From Lingula anatina (lineage: Eukaryota > Brachiopoda > Lingulata > Lingulida > Lingulidae): a stretch of 64,000 nt of DNA. The position numbers were made by a program, and so were the translations under genes. The stretch spans positions 186,001 to 250,000 of the forward strand of contig NW_019775558.1 of NCBI RefSeq assembly GCF_001039355.2. Direction: 5' to 3'. Positions within the stretch are counted from its first letter, which is position 1; every line of letters starts with the position of its first letter. The notes below the pieces were generated by a model. The model worked only from the letters and a program-made list of their open reading frames with translations, made no database searches and was not told the DNA's origin. This document shows, piece after piece, positions 25,401 to 36,245 of the stretch.

Positions 25401-28400
25401 CCAACTTGTCTCATTTAAACCATAAAGTTTAAAGTGCTAGATTGGAAATCTATTATATGTTAACTTGTTTTCTATTTATTTAATTTTAGTTTGTTGATTT
25501 TTTGTGACTTAAAGATTTTTCTTATCCATGATGTTTATTTTCAGTGGACAGAAGAATTACAGAGAGATTATTCAGAGCTGAGAGCATTGTTAAGATACAG
25601 AACACTTTCAGCAGAGATGGAAATCACTGAAGATGAGTTGCAAACTCTGAGGTAAAGTCCAATACTTACATGCTGTTATGCAGTCATTTCATCAGCTTTG
25701 TTCTTCAGTCAAATAAAATCCATACATATTCTTCCATCATTGTGGTCAAGATTACTGCTATGCCACTGTTGAATAATACAAGAATAATGCCTTTGTTAAT
25801 AAAGCTATGATATTTAATTCTAAAAACTCTCTCTTTGTTTTAGTATAAACAGCCTTGTTAAGCATAAACCTATCCAGATATGACAATAGCAAAACCAAGT
25901 GACTTATCAATTCTGTCCGTTTTATTGTTCTCAAGACTGTTAATTATGTTGTAGAAGTTCAGGCCAAGATTCACTGTGGATAGGTCTACTTGTTGGATAC
26001 GCAGTTACATGTGTCTTTAAAAATTAATACTTTTTTGTTAAAAAAAACAATCTGCATTGCAAGAATCAACTGGCAATTTTAGTAGGCTTAATCTAATTTC
26101 ATAAAATAATATGCAAGGGTTATTACTGTGTATGTAGAAAACTAAGTACAGGTGAGTACAGATATCCCAAGCTCTCTCCCTTCTAGCACCAATATCACCA
26201 CAACTACTACTACCAAAGGCTTTTTATCTTGGTTGTTGTGGGGTTTCCTTCATTAACTGGTAACCAGTAATTTTTAATGGTCAACCCAAAAATGCCTGAT
26301 ACTTTTTACATATTTAGTGGTACACACTGATGTATTAAATGTATTTTTTGTTCTCCAGGCCAGCACATGGAATTGAAGTGAAGGATCCTGTTACAGATGT
26401 TTCTTTTGTGAAAAATGGGCTAAATTTTGACAAGGGCTTTACACAGGTGCACTATTTGAAGGTAATGCATTTTTATCTAAAATTTATTATGTTCTGCTGT
26501 CTCAGATTTCACTTTGATAGCCAAAATGAAAATGAGACATTGCATGCAAATAAATGCATGTGATTGTTTTCTTTAAAAAAATCAAGAATAATGATGGCAT
26601 TTCCGAAGACAATTTTCACTAAGCAATTTATTCCTTAATTTCAATACTAATTCTTTGAAGAAAAGAATGGCATGATGCAATTTTTCTGTGTAACCTTGAG
26701 CTAAACAAAATAACTTATTTTTCAGGGATATTTTCTTCTGCGTCATTTGGCCAGTCTAGTTGGAACTGCCAAATTCAACAATATGTTAAAGTTGTATGTT
26801 ATGAAGTTTCATGGGCAGCTTGTTTCCTCTCAGGTGAGAAATTGCAGTTCCACTGAAATTTTTCATGGTCTCAAGTTGGCTAGGCATCAAACCTTTTCCA
26901 AGAAAATCAAGTTTTGTTTTTATGAGTGTCTGTGGCCCCGTTCCCATACCTTGATCAATCTAGCAGGATCGACCCATCTCTGAGGGGTTTCTCGCAAAGT
27001 TACATTTAGCTTAAGCAGGTCCGATGTGTGGCACACCTACTGAAGCTGTTAGGGGGTAATTAACTGTCGTTGAGCAGCTCAAGTAGGCTTCTCAGATATC
27101 TAAGACACTTAAGCGAAATGTAATTTAGCAAGAAACCCCTTCATATATGGGTCGATCCTGCTAGATTGATCTAGGTGTGGGAATGGGGTCTGTAATTCAA
27201 TTATTGTTATTGTTTATCAATCATCCACTAGGGTAGGCTACTGTGGGAAATTTAATGGTCATGAAAGATTAGTTAATGAACTAATCCAAGTTTTACACAA
27301 TTTTGGAAATCACGGAAGGTGATTATTGAATGAGATCTGTTTCTTTTCCCAGGACTTTCTAGAGTATGTATTTACAACTTTCCCTGAACTTAATAATAAG
27401 GGATTAACTATTGAATCTATATACAAGGAATGGCTGGATCACCCAGGAATGCCAAAGGTATCAGTTTTTGTATTCACAATCCTTGACTAATTTCAAGTAA
27501 TTTTTTCTAGGGCAAATAATGACAGTAATAAGTATCTTGCCATTACTCCCTCTTTAACTACATGTATTTTATTGTACNTCTCTATGCACCACCATCACTT
27601 CTCAGCCAGGCCCAGGCTCAGTTCAAACAATACATTCCTAAGTGTCTTGAGGCAGCTTCAGAATTGCTAGGGCCACATCCTTTTAGGAAACTGGACATAC
27701 TAATTGTACCACCAGGGTTTGCTAGTCTTGGGATGGCAAGGTACAGTTGAGAATTCTCTCTCTATCTATCTCTTTCTTTCTCTTTTCCAAAAGGGCTCTC
27801 TTGAAAGTCCTGCAGGTCAGAAATGAAAATATTGGGAGGAGGGGGTGGGGATGTTTGTATGTTCGACCCATTTTAACCTTATACAAAACAGTGTTTGACT
27901 GTCTATAGGTCAGTCCAATGTATACATTCGGATCACCTTAGTCTCTCAATATCATATGTTGATAAATTTCTTCACTCCACAAATGTAGCTGCCTCAATTT
28001 GTTTCTGTTAACCTAAATTTCCTGTGGAGTATGAATGCAGGTGAATGAAGCAGCATGTATGTAATTCTTTTGTGGATCAGATAAAAGATTTAAAGAGATC
28101 ATGTACTATTTTCTGTATTTGCTATACCCACATTATTATAAGAAAGCATTTGTCATTTTATATTCAGCCCAAACCTGATGTTCTTGTCCCAGTCTATGTT
28201 GTCTTCAGATGGAAGTATGAACATCAGATTTGCCCATGAAGTAAGTCACTCCTGGTTTGGGCTGGTGATAGGTGCCAAAGACTGGACAGAGGAATGGCTC
28301 AGTGAAGGATTTGCGACTTATATGGAGGATTTTATTCATGGCCTTGCCACAGAGGTGTAGTGCATATTTAAGACTGTGTTTACAACCTATCTAACTTAGA

Positions 28401-31400
28401 CTTGATATAAATATGGGTTGGTTAGTTGTGAATGTCAAGTACATAACACAGTGATAAATGATAGATCATGCAGTTTCAGTAAAGGGCACTGAATGAAACA
28501 AATTAAATGGGTTTCCAATGGAAAAGCAATTTTAAGTGCATATGGAAATATTTCTTGAATAAATATGTATCAAGTTCTTAGATCAATTTACATGAGGAAG
28601 ATGTGGCATACTTAAAACATTTCAAACCTGTTTCATTGTAAAAAGAATAGAAATTTAAGATTCCACAAGGCATCTCATGTTTCAGAGAAATGGTTATTAA
28701 TTATGTTCATCCCAAGCATATATATAGTTTAAGAGATCTGGAAAACTACATGTAGTTTGAATACAGTGTCTGGAATGAATGAATGACTAATTTAAGTTAA
28801 ATCTGTGTGATAATTATACCTATATTTAATTTTCATTGATGATTTTTAAATTTACAACAATAAATAATTTGAAACTTAACTTTGGTGCTTTCATTGTTCC
28901 AGAAATAAAATGACAGAGATCTGTTTTTCAGAATCTGTTATAAGTTATGCTAATTTTTTGATGGCTGAAAAACCAAGCAGGGCTCATGTCATTAACTAGG
29001 CAGACCATTACTTCTGTCGATGTTTATCACTGTTTCAACTTGTCTCATTTAAATCATAAAGTTTAAAGTGCTAGATTGGAAGTCTATTATATGTTCATTT
29101 AGTTTTGATTTATGTAATTTTAGTTTGTTGATTTTTAGTGTTTGAAAGATTTTTCTCATCCATGATGTTTATTTTCAGTGGACAGAAGATTTACAGAGAG
29201 ATTATTCAGAGCTGAGAGCATTGTTAAGATACAGAACACTTTCAGCAGAGATGGAAATCACAGAAGATGAGTTGCAAACTCTGAGGTAAAGTCCAATACT
29301 TACCTGCTGTTATGCAGGCATTTCATCAGTTTTGTTCTTCAGTCAAATAAAATCCATACATATTCTTCCATCATTGTGGTCAAGATTACTGCTATGCCAC
29401 TGTTGAATAAAGCAAGAATAATGCCTTTTTTTTAATAAAGCTATGATATTTAACTCTAAAAACTCTCTCTTTGTTTTAGTATAAACAGCCTTGTTAAGCA
29501 TAAACCTATCCAGATATGACAATAGCAAAACCAAGTGACTTATCAATTCTGTCCGTTTTATTGTTCTCAAGACTGTTAATTATGTTGTAGAAGTTCAGGC
29601 CAAGATTCACTGTGGATAGGTCTACTTGTTGGATACGCAGTTACATGTGTCTTTAAAAATTAATACTTTTTTGTTAAAAAAAAACAATCTTATGCATTGC
29701 AAGAATCAACTGACAATTTTAGTAGGCTTAATCTAATCTCATAAAATAATATGCAAGGGTTATTACTGTGTATGTAGAAAACTAAGTACAGATAGTACAG
29801 AAAACTAAGTACAGATAGTAATGAGTACAGATATCCCAAGCTCCCTCTCTTCCAGCACCAATATCACCACAACTACTACTACCAAAGGCTTTTTATCTTG
29901 GTCGTTGTGGGGTTTCCTTCACTAATTGGTAACCAGTAATTTTTAATGGTCAACCCAAAAATGCCTGATACTTTTTACATATTTAGTGGTACACACTGAT
30001 GTATTAAATGTATTTTTTGTTCTCCAGGCCAGCACATGGAATTGAAGTGAAGGATCCTGTTACAGATGTTTCTTTTGTGAAAAATGGGCTAAATTTTGAC
30101 AAGGGGTTTACACAGGTGCACTATTTGAAGGTAATGCATTTTTATCTAAAATTTATTATGTTCTGCTGTCTCAAATTTCACTTTGATAGCCAAAATGAAA
30201 ATGAGACATTGCATGCAAATAAATGCATGTGATTGTTTTCTTTAAAAAAAATCAAGAATAATGGTGGCATTTCCGAAGACAATTTTCACTAAGCAATTTA
30301 TTCCTTAATTTCAATCCTAATTCTTTGAAGAAAAGAATGGCATGATGCAATTTTTCTGTGTAACCTTGAGCTAAACAAAACAACCTATTTTTCAGGGATA
30401 TTTTCTTCTGCGTCATTTGGCCAGTCTAGTTGGAACTGCCAAATTCAACAATATGTTAAAGTTGTATGTTATGAAGTTTCATGGGCAGCTTGTTTCCTCT
30501 CAGGTGAGAAATTGCAGTTCCACTGAAATTTTTCATGGTCTCAAGTTGGCTAGGCATCAAACCTTTTCCAAGAAAATCACAAAGTTTTCTTTTTATGAGA
30601 GTCTGTGACCCCGTTCCCATACCTTGATCAATCTAGCAGGATCGACCCATCTCTGAGGGGTTTCTCGCAAAGTTACATTCAGCTTAAGCAGGTCTGATGT
30701 CTGGCACACCTACTGAAGCTGTTAGGGGGTAATAAACTGTCATTGAGCAGCTCAAGTAGGCTTGTCAGATTCTAAGACACTTAAGCGAAATGCAATTTAG
30801 CAAGAAACCCCTTCATATATGGGTCGATCCTGCTAGATTGATCTAGGTATGGGAATGGGGTGTGTAATTCAATTATTGTTATTGTTTATCAATCATCCAC
30901 TAGGGTAGGCTACTGTGGGAAATTTAATGTTCATGAAAGATTAGTTAATGAACTAATCCAAGTTTTACACAATTTTGGAAATCACGGAAGGTGATTATTG
31001 AATGAGATCTGTTTCTTTTCCCAGGACTTTCTAGAGTATGTATTTACAACTTTCCCTGAACTTAATAATAAGGGATTAACTATTGAATCTATATACAAGG
31101 AATGGCTGGATCACCCAGGAATGCCAAAGGTATCAGTTTTTGTATTCACAATCTTTGACTAATTTCAAGTAATTTTTTCTAGGGCAAATAATGACAGTAA
31201 TAAGTATCTTGCCATTACTCCCTCTTTGACTACATGTATTTTATTTATTAATTCATTTATGCTATGCTGTTTGAGCTTGTAAAGAGCACTCTCAGGCCTG
31301 TAGCCAGCAAATCCAAAAGGGTTTTTTTTCTGAAAAAGTGGACCTTTTACAATGAAACTTATGTGTATCTAGATAAAATTTTACCCAAAATGGACCTTTT

Positions 31401-31461
31401 CCTTTCCCCGAACCCCCCCCCCCCCCGGCTATGGGCCTGACTCTTATGTTGACTTTGATAC

Positions 31462-31501
<40 letters not shown>

Positions 31502-34500
31502 TACCTTCACTATGGCATTTTTTGTCCTTTAGCACCTGACAGGATACCAGCCCAGAGAATTGAACACACTGTACTCTACATCATTAGCTGAGGTATATCT
31601 TTTTAGAGTATTTTACTGTTCAAGTATTTCACTTTTTTTCTAGCATAATTCTTGGTTAATAAATGTATCACACAGTCATTCAGCATTTGAAGTTATATGT
31701 CACTACAATTTTTTGTTTATTAAGATCCTTGAAGATACAGGAAGTTGTTATTTTCAAATTAAATTTTTTGGATTTCACAACATGCAGTCACTATATTCCT
31801 TATACAGTGAAAACCAAATGAAAATGGGGCACAAAATTGACCAGCTTCAGTTTATAAAAACATTTGAAAATAGTTTAGTATCTATTAATAACTTTGTGAC
31901 ATTTGGGCTTAAGATTTTAAGAGTTTTTTTTTTTTGGTCATAGGCTCTAGATTATTCTCATTCTAGTGGGACTGTGTAATGCACTGTAAAGTTGAAATGA
32001 ATCCAGTTCAAATATTTATTACATTAATGATTGGACATCTCCATTAGCACAAGTCTCTAAAGATATCTTAGCAAATTTTGACCAGATTAGCCATGTTGAA
32101 TTGATGGGAAAGTTCATAGACAGGAAGCAAGGGAGGGGGGTCTCCAGATACCTTTAAATTGTTATAAACATGATGTCTGTTTTTTTTCCTTATAAAATGT
32201 ATTAAAATCATTGCAGACTGCTTTGTATTTCACATTACTGACTTTTTTATGTCCGCACCACATAATTATTTATTCTTGACTGCAGTGTCATTAATAAAAT
32301 GGAGGTTGATAGGTGATTATTTTTATTTGGTTTTAATTATATTCCCATGTCTTCCCTAATAAGTTCTATGATAATTTAATTGCCATTTTTTGGTCAAGTT
32401 TAACCACATAGTGGACCAAAACTTAAGGGGTAGTATTTTCTTCAGATATATACGTAACTATTGAGAAAACCTAGTGATAATTACAAAAAAGTTAATATGT
32501 AATTAATATATATATATATGTAAGTCATAGTGTGGGTAGTATGTGTTTAACTTTAAAAATCCTGAGATATATAATGCATAGGGGGTTTTATGAATTTGAA
32601 AAGGTCAACTCAGATGTATAGAAAAATTACCCAAATGCAACAGTTGTTGTCTGGTGCACCTAGGTTATTCACACTACTTCAAGTGGTAATTCTGCAATAC
32701 CCAAGGGTAGAAAAAATAGAGAGAGATTTAAGAGAAACACGAAATTTAATGAAGATTGTTGTGCAGTAATAATAGTTCTTAATTATACACATAATAGGTA
32801 TGCATCACTGGGAGACCTTCTGAACTATTGTATTTCCTCCTTAAAAATTGAATTTTTACATTAGAGACTTTTCTCGGCACAGGTTTAATTGTGTTACTTT
32901 AGGTAGAATATCAATTCCAATTTAGTATACTGTATGTTTGTAAATGATTTAATTTTAGGTAGAGAAATGGAGAGATTTAACTGCAAAGATCATGAGGTCA
33001 AAGATAAAGAGAAAAGCCAAGAAGTCAAGGAAATGTGAAGAAGTGACATTAGAAGAAGAAAAACTTGAAACACATGTGGGTGCTTTTTTTTTCTTTTTTT
33101 TTTTAAGTGAAAGCCGTAGCATTTTGTTCCATATAAAAATATTATAGTGTAGAGTAAAAAAATCTTGTTTTGCTAATAACAATGTCAATGCTCTCAAAAG
33201 CCTCATTTTTTCCAGCTGATTGCAGACCAGATTGTACTGATATTAGAACTACTGCTTGAATTGGATAAAATGCCAGCTGAAACCTTGGAGAAACTGCAGG
33301 AGCACTATTGTCTTCAAAGCCAAAATGCAGATGTAATTAAGAAAACAGTGGCATTTAACGGAATGTTAAAAACTAATCTTTTGTCTATCAATACACAGCA
33401 AGACACTATGCTTGTACTATTGTGCATTTATATTAATTACATTCATCTTTCTAGTGGGGAATTTACTTAAGGAATAAAGTGGCTAATACCTGTGTGAGAC
33501 TTATAGGTTTGTTTCTCAGTTGACTTGGCTGAAATTTGGAAAAATTTACAAAAAAGACAGTAGAACTTGGGGGCACATTTATCCCTTGTAATTTTACCAT
33601 GTGACATTTTTGCTTTGATGCCATGATAACAAGGTATCAAAATAACAATAGGTATCAGCAGTGGTTATCAATATTGCTCATGTATATGATTTACAAGGCA
33701 TTATTACTGCATAAAATGTCAAGCGGTTTTTGAAGACACGAGTTTGCTAATATTCACTTTTCTTAACACTTAAAATTGTATTCCCCCTCCCCTTACAAGT
33801 AAGAAGTGACTAGATTAAGAGAGTGGCAGTTGCAATCACTTTTATATAATGAGAAAGTTAAATTGATGGTTTAAAGATATTACAGGTGTCAGTGTTAATT
33901 TTGTGCTCATGCTTTCTTTATTTTTCAGGTAAAACACCGCTGGTGTGAACTAATAGTGAAACACAAGCATGTGGCTGGGTATAGCCATCTTCAGGACTTC
34001 TTAACTAATCATCAGGTATTAAAGAGAATATGTTCATTTTGTTCATTTTATTGCAGCTGAATCATAAGTTATTGCAAATATAAAACAACAACCAAGGTGC
34101 CTATGGAGATTTTGACAAGTAATGAGGTCATTTATCATCTCTAGAACTGATTAATGGCAAAACAAGGAGCAGCATTATGGATTTTCTTCTATCTCAGTGT
34201 CTACAGCCATCTTATGATAATTGTGCATTTTTACTGTGTTTCTTGACGATAACATGGAAGATTATTTTCCAGCTGCTTAACAAGCATGTTCTTGAATTAA
34301 AAAGTAGTTTGTAAGAATGTATATATTGGGAAACGATAAGTAATGTCAACAATTCAGGAAAAAGAGTCTTTATTGATATAGTTTATAACACATAATACTA
34401 AATATTACTGTAATGTTGTTGCTTTTTGATGATTCGTATGACTTATTTAAGAACAGATGGTTGCTGAAGTCTTCAAGTATAGACTGGAAAATACCTAAGT

Positions 34501-35900
34501 GCTTTAGAATGGTGACTAATTACATGTACGTTTGCTCATTCAGCTAGGGATGCCACAACAATGATTCTGATTGAGAAACCAGGTCTTTTTTTCCAGAAAA
34601 ATACATTCCAAGTGGGTAGACCCTTGTTACTTAAATCAATATCTTCTTTCATGACAAAGACTACTTGCTTAGTTTATCACCACTTGCATGCAGTGATAAG
34701 GAAGTCACATGTATCTGATAACATATAGACTAATGTAAGTGGGGAAATATAAAAAATTGTCCAATTAAGCTTATCTGGTATCTAAACCGGAATCCATCCC
34801 AGATCTGCAAATTGCAACTTTGTACAATTGAACGGTTCCTAAAAGTGGCTGTCAAAACCACAGTCTGGATGGCGTGTGACGGCCCACTGTTTTCATGTAG
34901 CATTATATTTGTTTCCCTGCGTAAACTCCTGCTAAGGCTGATTCTAACTTTCAGGTTGACTAGTTTAACCAGTATTAATCATATTCATTGCTTTAGATAT
35001 TGATCTGATTGACTTTGATCTTTGTAAAGCTACATCCAATACAAATGGGGATTCGTCAAGGCAAAAGGCTATACGTTTTCAACCATTGTTCCTGCATATG
35101 CATGTTGAACATTAATGGCATAGCAATGACAAAGTAATATGTTCATTATACTCCATGTAATTGGCTTTACCGCTCGCTAAGCACGGAAGTATGGACTGTA
35201 AAAGCTGAACTAGTAGACTGGTCTCTTCAGTGGAATCCTTATAGTATGTTTAGTAATTTGAAGAAATAATGACTGGTTTCAGTGTTATTATTGCGCTTTT
35301 TTCAATTAGGAACATGCAAGTTTTATGGTGACACATTTTAGAAAAGTTTGTGAAAGTAAAATCGGGTGTTTTACTACGTTTTTGTTGGACTTGATTTATT
35401 TACTTTTTAAAAGGAACCTAGGGTTTATAGACGTTTTGTAGCATGCATTTTAATCAAGTAGGCTGTGGAAAAAGAACAATTATAGTAACTTGATTTGCTA
35501 AGCGATTGCTCTTTAGATGCAATTTTTTACTTCATCTGTACACACTTTGAAGACATTTTCTCTTTAACTTCAAGTGAAAATTAAAATGCACATAATAACG
35601 AATGACTTACAGACAAAATTAGATGCCTATTCTTTCATTTCCCCTTTCAGAGACAACTAACCAAAATAGTTAGGACCTTCTATTTTGGGTTAATTTTCTA
35701 TTTAAGCATTCTGAGCTTAACTTGAATGGCAGTTGCTGGTATTGTAGTGTTGTATTTGTTTTCAGGCAATGGGAGTGTACTTGTATGGAGAATGCATCAT
35801 TTCGGGTTCAAAAAGATTGGAACGTCTGGCTCGTACCTGCTACGATCTCACTAAACACAAATGGAAGATGGGACGCGAAGGACTGTGCAAGAAATGTTGA
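21513..35900 (+). CDS. AOPEP: Aminopeptidase O, M1 zinc metallopeptidase (15 coding exons)
   Basis: Exons: 21513-22427, 22678-22779, 23111-23238, 23714-23828, 24283-24531, 24639-24825, 25545-25651, 26359-26461, 26726-26833, 27353-27457, 31533-31592, 32959-33075, 33216-33332, 33929-34015, 35766-35900. The product is about 878 aa if one surplus base in exon 1 is an error. It matches AOPEP from VKHYILDL through PCQDVPGAMSTWQ and RWCELIVKHKH to AMGVYLYGE. The zinc site is HEVSH (about residues 526-530) with the third ligand Glu 18 residues on (about 549). Where most M1 enzymes have GXMEN this reads GMASP, as in AOPEP. QVHYLKGYFLL carries the Tyr expected in M1 enzymes. A C-terminal basic run (KIKRKAKKSRK) could act in nuclear/nucleolar targeting, as reported for mammalian AOPEP. 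Family role: removal of N-terminal residues from peptides; a link to angiotensin III processing was proposed in mammals. Exons 5-10 are present twice (see 27580-31245). Confidence 0.95.
22678..22779 (+). CDS. AOPEP: AOPEP coding exon 2
   Basis: Acceptor CTTCCAG, donor GTAAAA. Encodes about 34 residues including PCVFTPGTWVNNR, matching the segment before the PCQ motif. Too short to stand out as an open frame. Confidence 0.9.
23111..23238 (+). CDS. AOPEP: AOPEP coding exon 3
   Basis: Acceptor TTTCAG, donor GTATGA. Encodes SFFPCQDVPGAMSTWQAMIH and VVLMTGEE, part of the N-terminal beta domain of M1 enzymes. Confidence 0.94.
23714..23828 (+). CDS. AOPEP: AOPEP coding exon 4, GC donor
   Basis: Acceptor CCATAG. 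Encodes MVYYFQSSMVLPSSTLAISV. The frame of exon 5 requires the exon to end after AG at 23828, followed by GCAAGT; that is the consensus of GC-AG introns. Both nearby GT choices put exon 5 out of frame. Confidence 0.88.
24283..24531 (+). CDS. AOPEP: AOPEP coding exon 5
   Basis: Acceptor CTCCAG, donor GTAATT. Encodes STYVPEFCCHDNG through RKLDILIVPPGFASLGMAR-type sequence up to the GMAS motif. Its second half is repeated at 27580-27740. Confidence 0.93.
24639..24825 (+). CDS. AOPEP: AOPEP coding exon 6 (zinc-binding active site)
   Basis: Acceptor ATTCAG, donor GTGCAG. Contains HEVSH, 18 residues, then the Glu ligand in WLSEGFATYMEDF, a perfect gluzincin HEXXH-X18-E pattern. The codons for EVS read GAAGTAAGT and contain a consensus donor inside the exon. 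Confidence 0.97.
25545..25651 (+). CDS. AOPEP: AOPEP coding exon 7
   Basis: Acceptor TTTCAG, donor GTAAAG. Encodes WTEELQRDYSELRALLRYRT through TEDELQTL, a helical charged segment after the catalytic site. Confidence 0.93.
26359..26461 (+). CDS. AOPEP: AOPEP coding exon 8
   Basis: Acceptor CTCCAG, donor GTAATG. Encodes GIEVKDPVTDVSFVKNGLN and ends QVHYLK. Confidence 0.94.
26726..26833 (+). CDS. AOPEP: AOPEP coding exon 9
   Basis: Acceptor TTTCAG, donor GTGAGA, 36 codons. Encodes GYFLLRHLASLVGTAKFN through FHGQLVSSQ. Confidence 0.95.
26934..27190. mobile_element. Long palindromic MITE, family D (copy 1)
   Basis: Left end GGCCCCGTTCCCATACC, right end read inwards GACCCCATTCCCACACC. The inverted arms continue through ATCAATCTAGCAGGATCGAC and further for most of the element, flanked by TGT on both sides. 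257 bp, in AOPEP intron 9. The second haplotype has the same insertion at 30607-30862. Confidence 0.88.
27353..27457 (+). CDS. AOPEP: AOPEP coding exon 10
   Basis: Acceptor TCCCAG, donor GTATCA, 35 codons. Encodes DFLEYVFTTFPELNNKGLT through EWLDHPGMPK. Confidence 0.95.
27578..27578. other. Single N at a duplication boundary
   Basis: Separates the end of duplication copy 1 from the start of copy 2, which begins inside AOPEP exon 5. Probable contig join. Confidence 0.9.
27741..28060. repeat. 320-base segment present in only one AOPEP copy
   Basis: In copy 2 this segment lies between two GTA triplets directly at the exon 5 donor. In copy 1 the two GTA are fused into one. It is either an insertion or a deletion between 3-bp direct repeats. 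It contains a CT-rich run and no open frame of note. Confidence 0.8.
28168..28354 (+). CDS. AOPEP: AOPEP exon 6, second copy (zinc-binding site)
   Basis: Encodes the same HEVSH-X18-E site as 24639-24825 with mostly silent changes. Likely the other allele, not a second catalytic centre in one protein. Confidence 0.9.
29179..29285 (+). CDS. AOPEP: AOPEP exon 7, second copy
   Basis: Same splice sites and frame as 25545-25651; one Glu to Asp change (WTEDLQRDY). Confidence 0.88.
30028..30130 (+). CDS. AOPEP: AOPEP exon 8, second copy
   Basis: Same protein as 26359-26461, ending QVHYLK before donor GTAATG. Confidence 0.88.
30396..30503 (+). CDS. AOPEP: AOPEP exon 9, second copy
   Basis: Same 36 codons as 26726-26833. 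Confidence 0.88.
30607..30862. mobile_element. Long palindromic MITE, family D (copy 2)
   Basis: Allelic copy of the 26934-27190 element at the same intron position; its left end reads GACCCCGTTCCC. Confidence 0.85.
31025..31129 (+). CDS. AOPEP: AOPEP exon 10, second copy
   Basis: Same 35 codons as 27353-27457. This copy is the one contiguous with exon 11. Confidence 0.9.
31293..31439 (-). mobile_element. MITE family B, opposite orientation
   Basis: Left end CAGGCCTGTAGCCAGC, right end read inwards CAGGCCCATAGCC, with a 5-bp target duplication ACTCT (31288-31292 and 31440-31444). Shares GAAAAAGTGGACCTTTTACA with the reverse complement of 17919-18100. In AOPEP intron 10. Confidence 0.88.
31464..31498. 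repeat. GT microsatellite
   Basis: (GT)17-type run in AOPEP intron 10, shortly before the exon 11 acceptor. Confidence 0.95.
31533..31592 (+). CDS. AOPEP: AOPEP coding exon 11
   Basis: 20 codons (HLTGYQPRELNTLYSTSLAE), acceptor CTTTAG, donor GTATAT. Short and weakly conserved, but the phase fits exons 10 and 12. Confidence 0.82.
32959..33075 (+). CDS. AOPEP: AOPEP coding exon 12 (basic segment)
   Basis: 39 codons from VEKWRDLTAKIMRSKIKRKA, acceptor TTTTAG, donor GTGGGT. The run of Lys/Arg matches the position of the basic stretch in AOPEP and may be a nuclear or nucleolar signal. Confidence 0.9.
33216..33332 (+). CDS. AOPEP: AOPEP coding exon 13
   Basis: 39 codons, acceptor TTCCAG, donor GTAATT. 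LIADQIVLILELLLELDKM is colinear with the LLPDQLVLLLE region of AOPEP; start of the C-terminal helical domain. Confidence 0.93.
33929..34015 (+). CDS. AOPEP: AOPEP coding exon 14
   Basis: 29 codons, acceptor TTTCAG, donor GTATTA. VKHRWCELIVKHKHVAGYSH is among the best conserved pieces of the C-terminal domain. Confidence 0.95.
35766..35900 (+). CDS. AOPEP: AOPEP coding exon 15 (C-terminus)
   Basis: 44 codons plus TGA, acceptor TTTCAG. AMGVYLYGECIISGSKRLER matches the family end. The stop codon lies inside the first unit of a tandem repeat (35892-36041). Confidence 0.93.
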   Translation, partial: AMGVYLYGECIISGSKRLERLARTCYDLTKHKWKMGREGLCKKC

Positions 35901-36041
35901 CTGGGAAAGCGGCCTCCTCCTATACTTGATAAAATGTAGAGTGGTGTTGATTGGGAAAACTGCCAAGCCTTTTACTTGATTGAGCGTAGAGAAATGTTGA
36001 CTGGGAAGGCTGCCAAACCTTTTACGTAATTGGACGTAGAA
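35892..36041. repeat. Three-copy 50-bp tandem repeat over the AOPEP stop codon
   Basis: Three units of exactly 50 bases begin at 35892, 35942 and 35992 with TGTTGA(C/T)TGGGAA and end GTAGA(G/A). Unit 1 includes the last Cys codon and the TGA. Units differ by several substitutions, so the array is not recent. Confidence 0.92.
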
Positions 36042-36177
36042 CAAAATGCAGGAAGCGCTGCTGAATCTTTAAAGTGGTTGTTGAACTCCAGAATTGGTTT
36101 GTGAAAAGACCGTTCTATCAGAGGCACGCACACGCACGCACGCACAGAGAGGGAGAGACGGGTTGTCTGAGAAGGAA

Positions 36178-36232
<55 letters not shown>

Positions 36233-36245
36233 GCGTGCGTGTGTG
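36178..36245. repeat. Compound CT/GT microsatellite
   Basis: (CT)n then (GT)n with GC-containing variants, in the presumed AOPEP 3' UTR. Confidence 0.95.

Larger units (their letters stand above)
24371..27577 (+). repeat. Large direct duplication, copy 1 (AOPEP exons 5-10)
   Basis: This block aligns from mid exon 5 to 27573 with 27580-31245. Exon order, introns and even an intronic MITE are the same. Differences are scattered substitutions and small indels, plus a 320-base segment present only in copy 2. Copy 1 ends at an N. This pattern fits unmerged haplotypes joined end to end. Confidence 0.95.
27580..31245 (+). repeat. Large direct duplication, copy 2 (AOPEP exons 5-10)
   Basis: Second version of the AOPEP centre. 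Exons: partial 5 at 27580-27740, then 28168-28354 (zinc site), 29179-29285, 30028-30130, 30396-30503 and 31025-31129, all with intact splice sites and frames. The first exon lacks its acceptor because the block starts within the exon. Protein changes are few (for example ASKLL to ASELL, WTEEL to WTEDL). It continues without a break into exons 11-15. Confidence 0.95.

Noticed and set aside
24371-31245. AOPEP as a protein with two catalytic cores
   Set aside because: The second block starts inside an exon at an N and lacks an acceptor; haplotype duplication explains it better.
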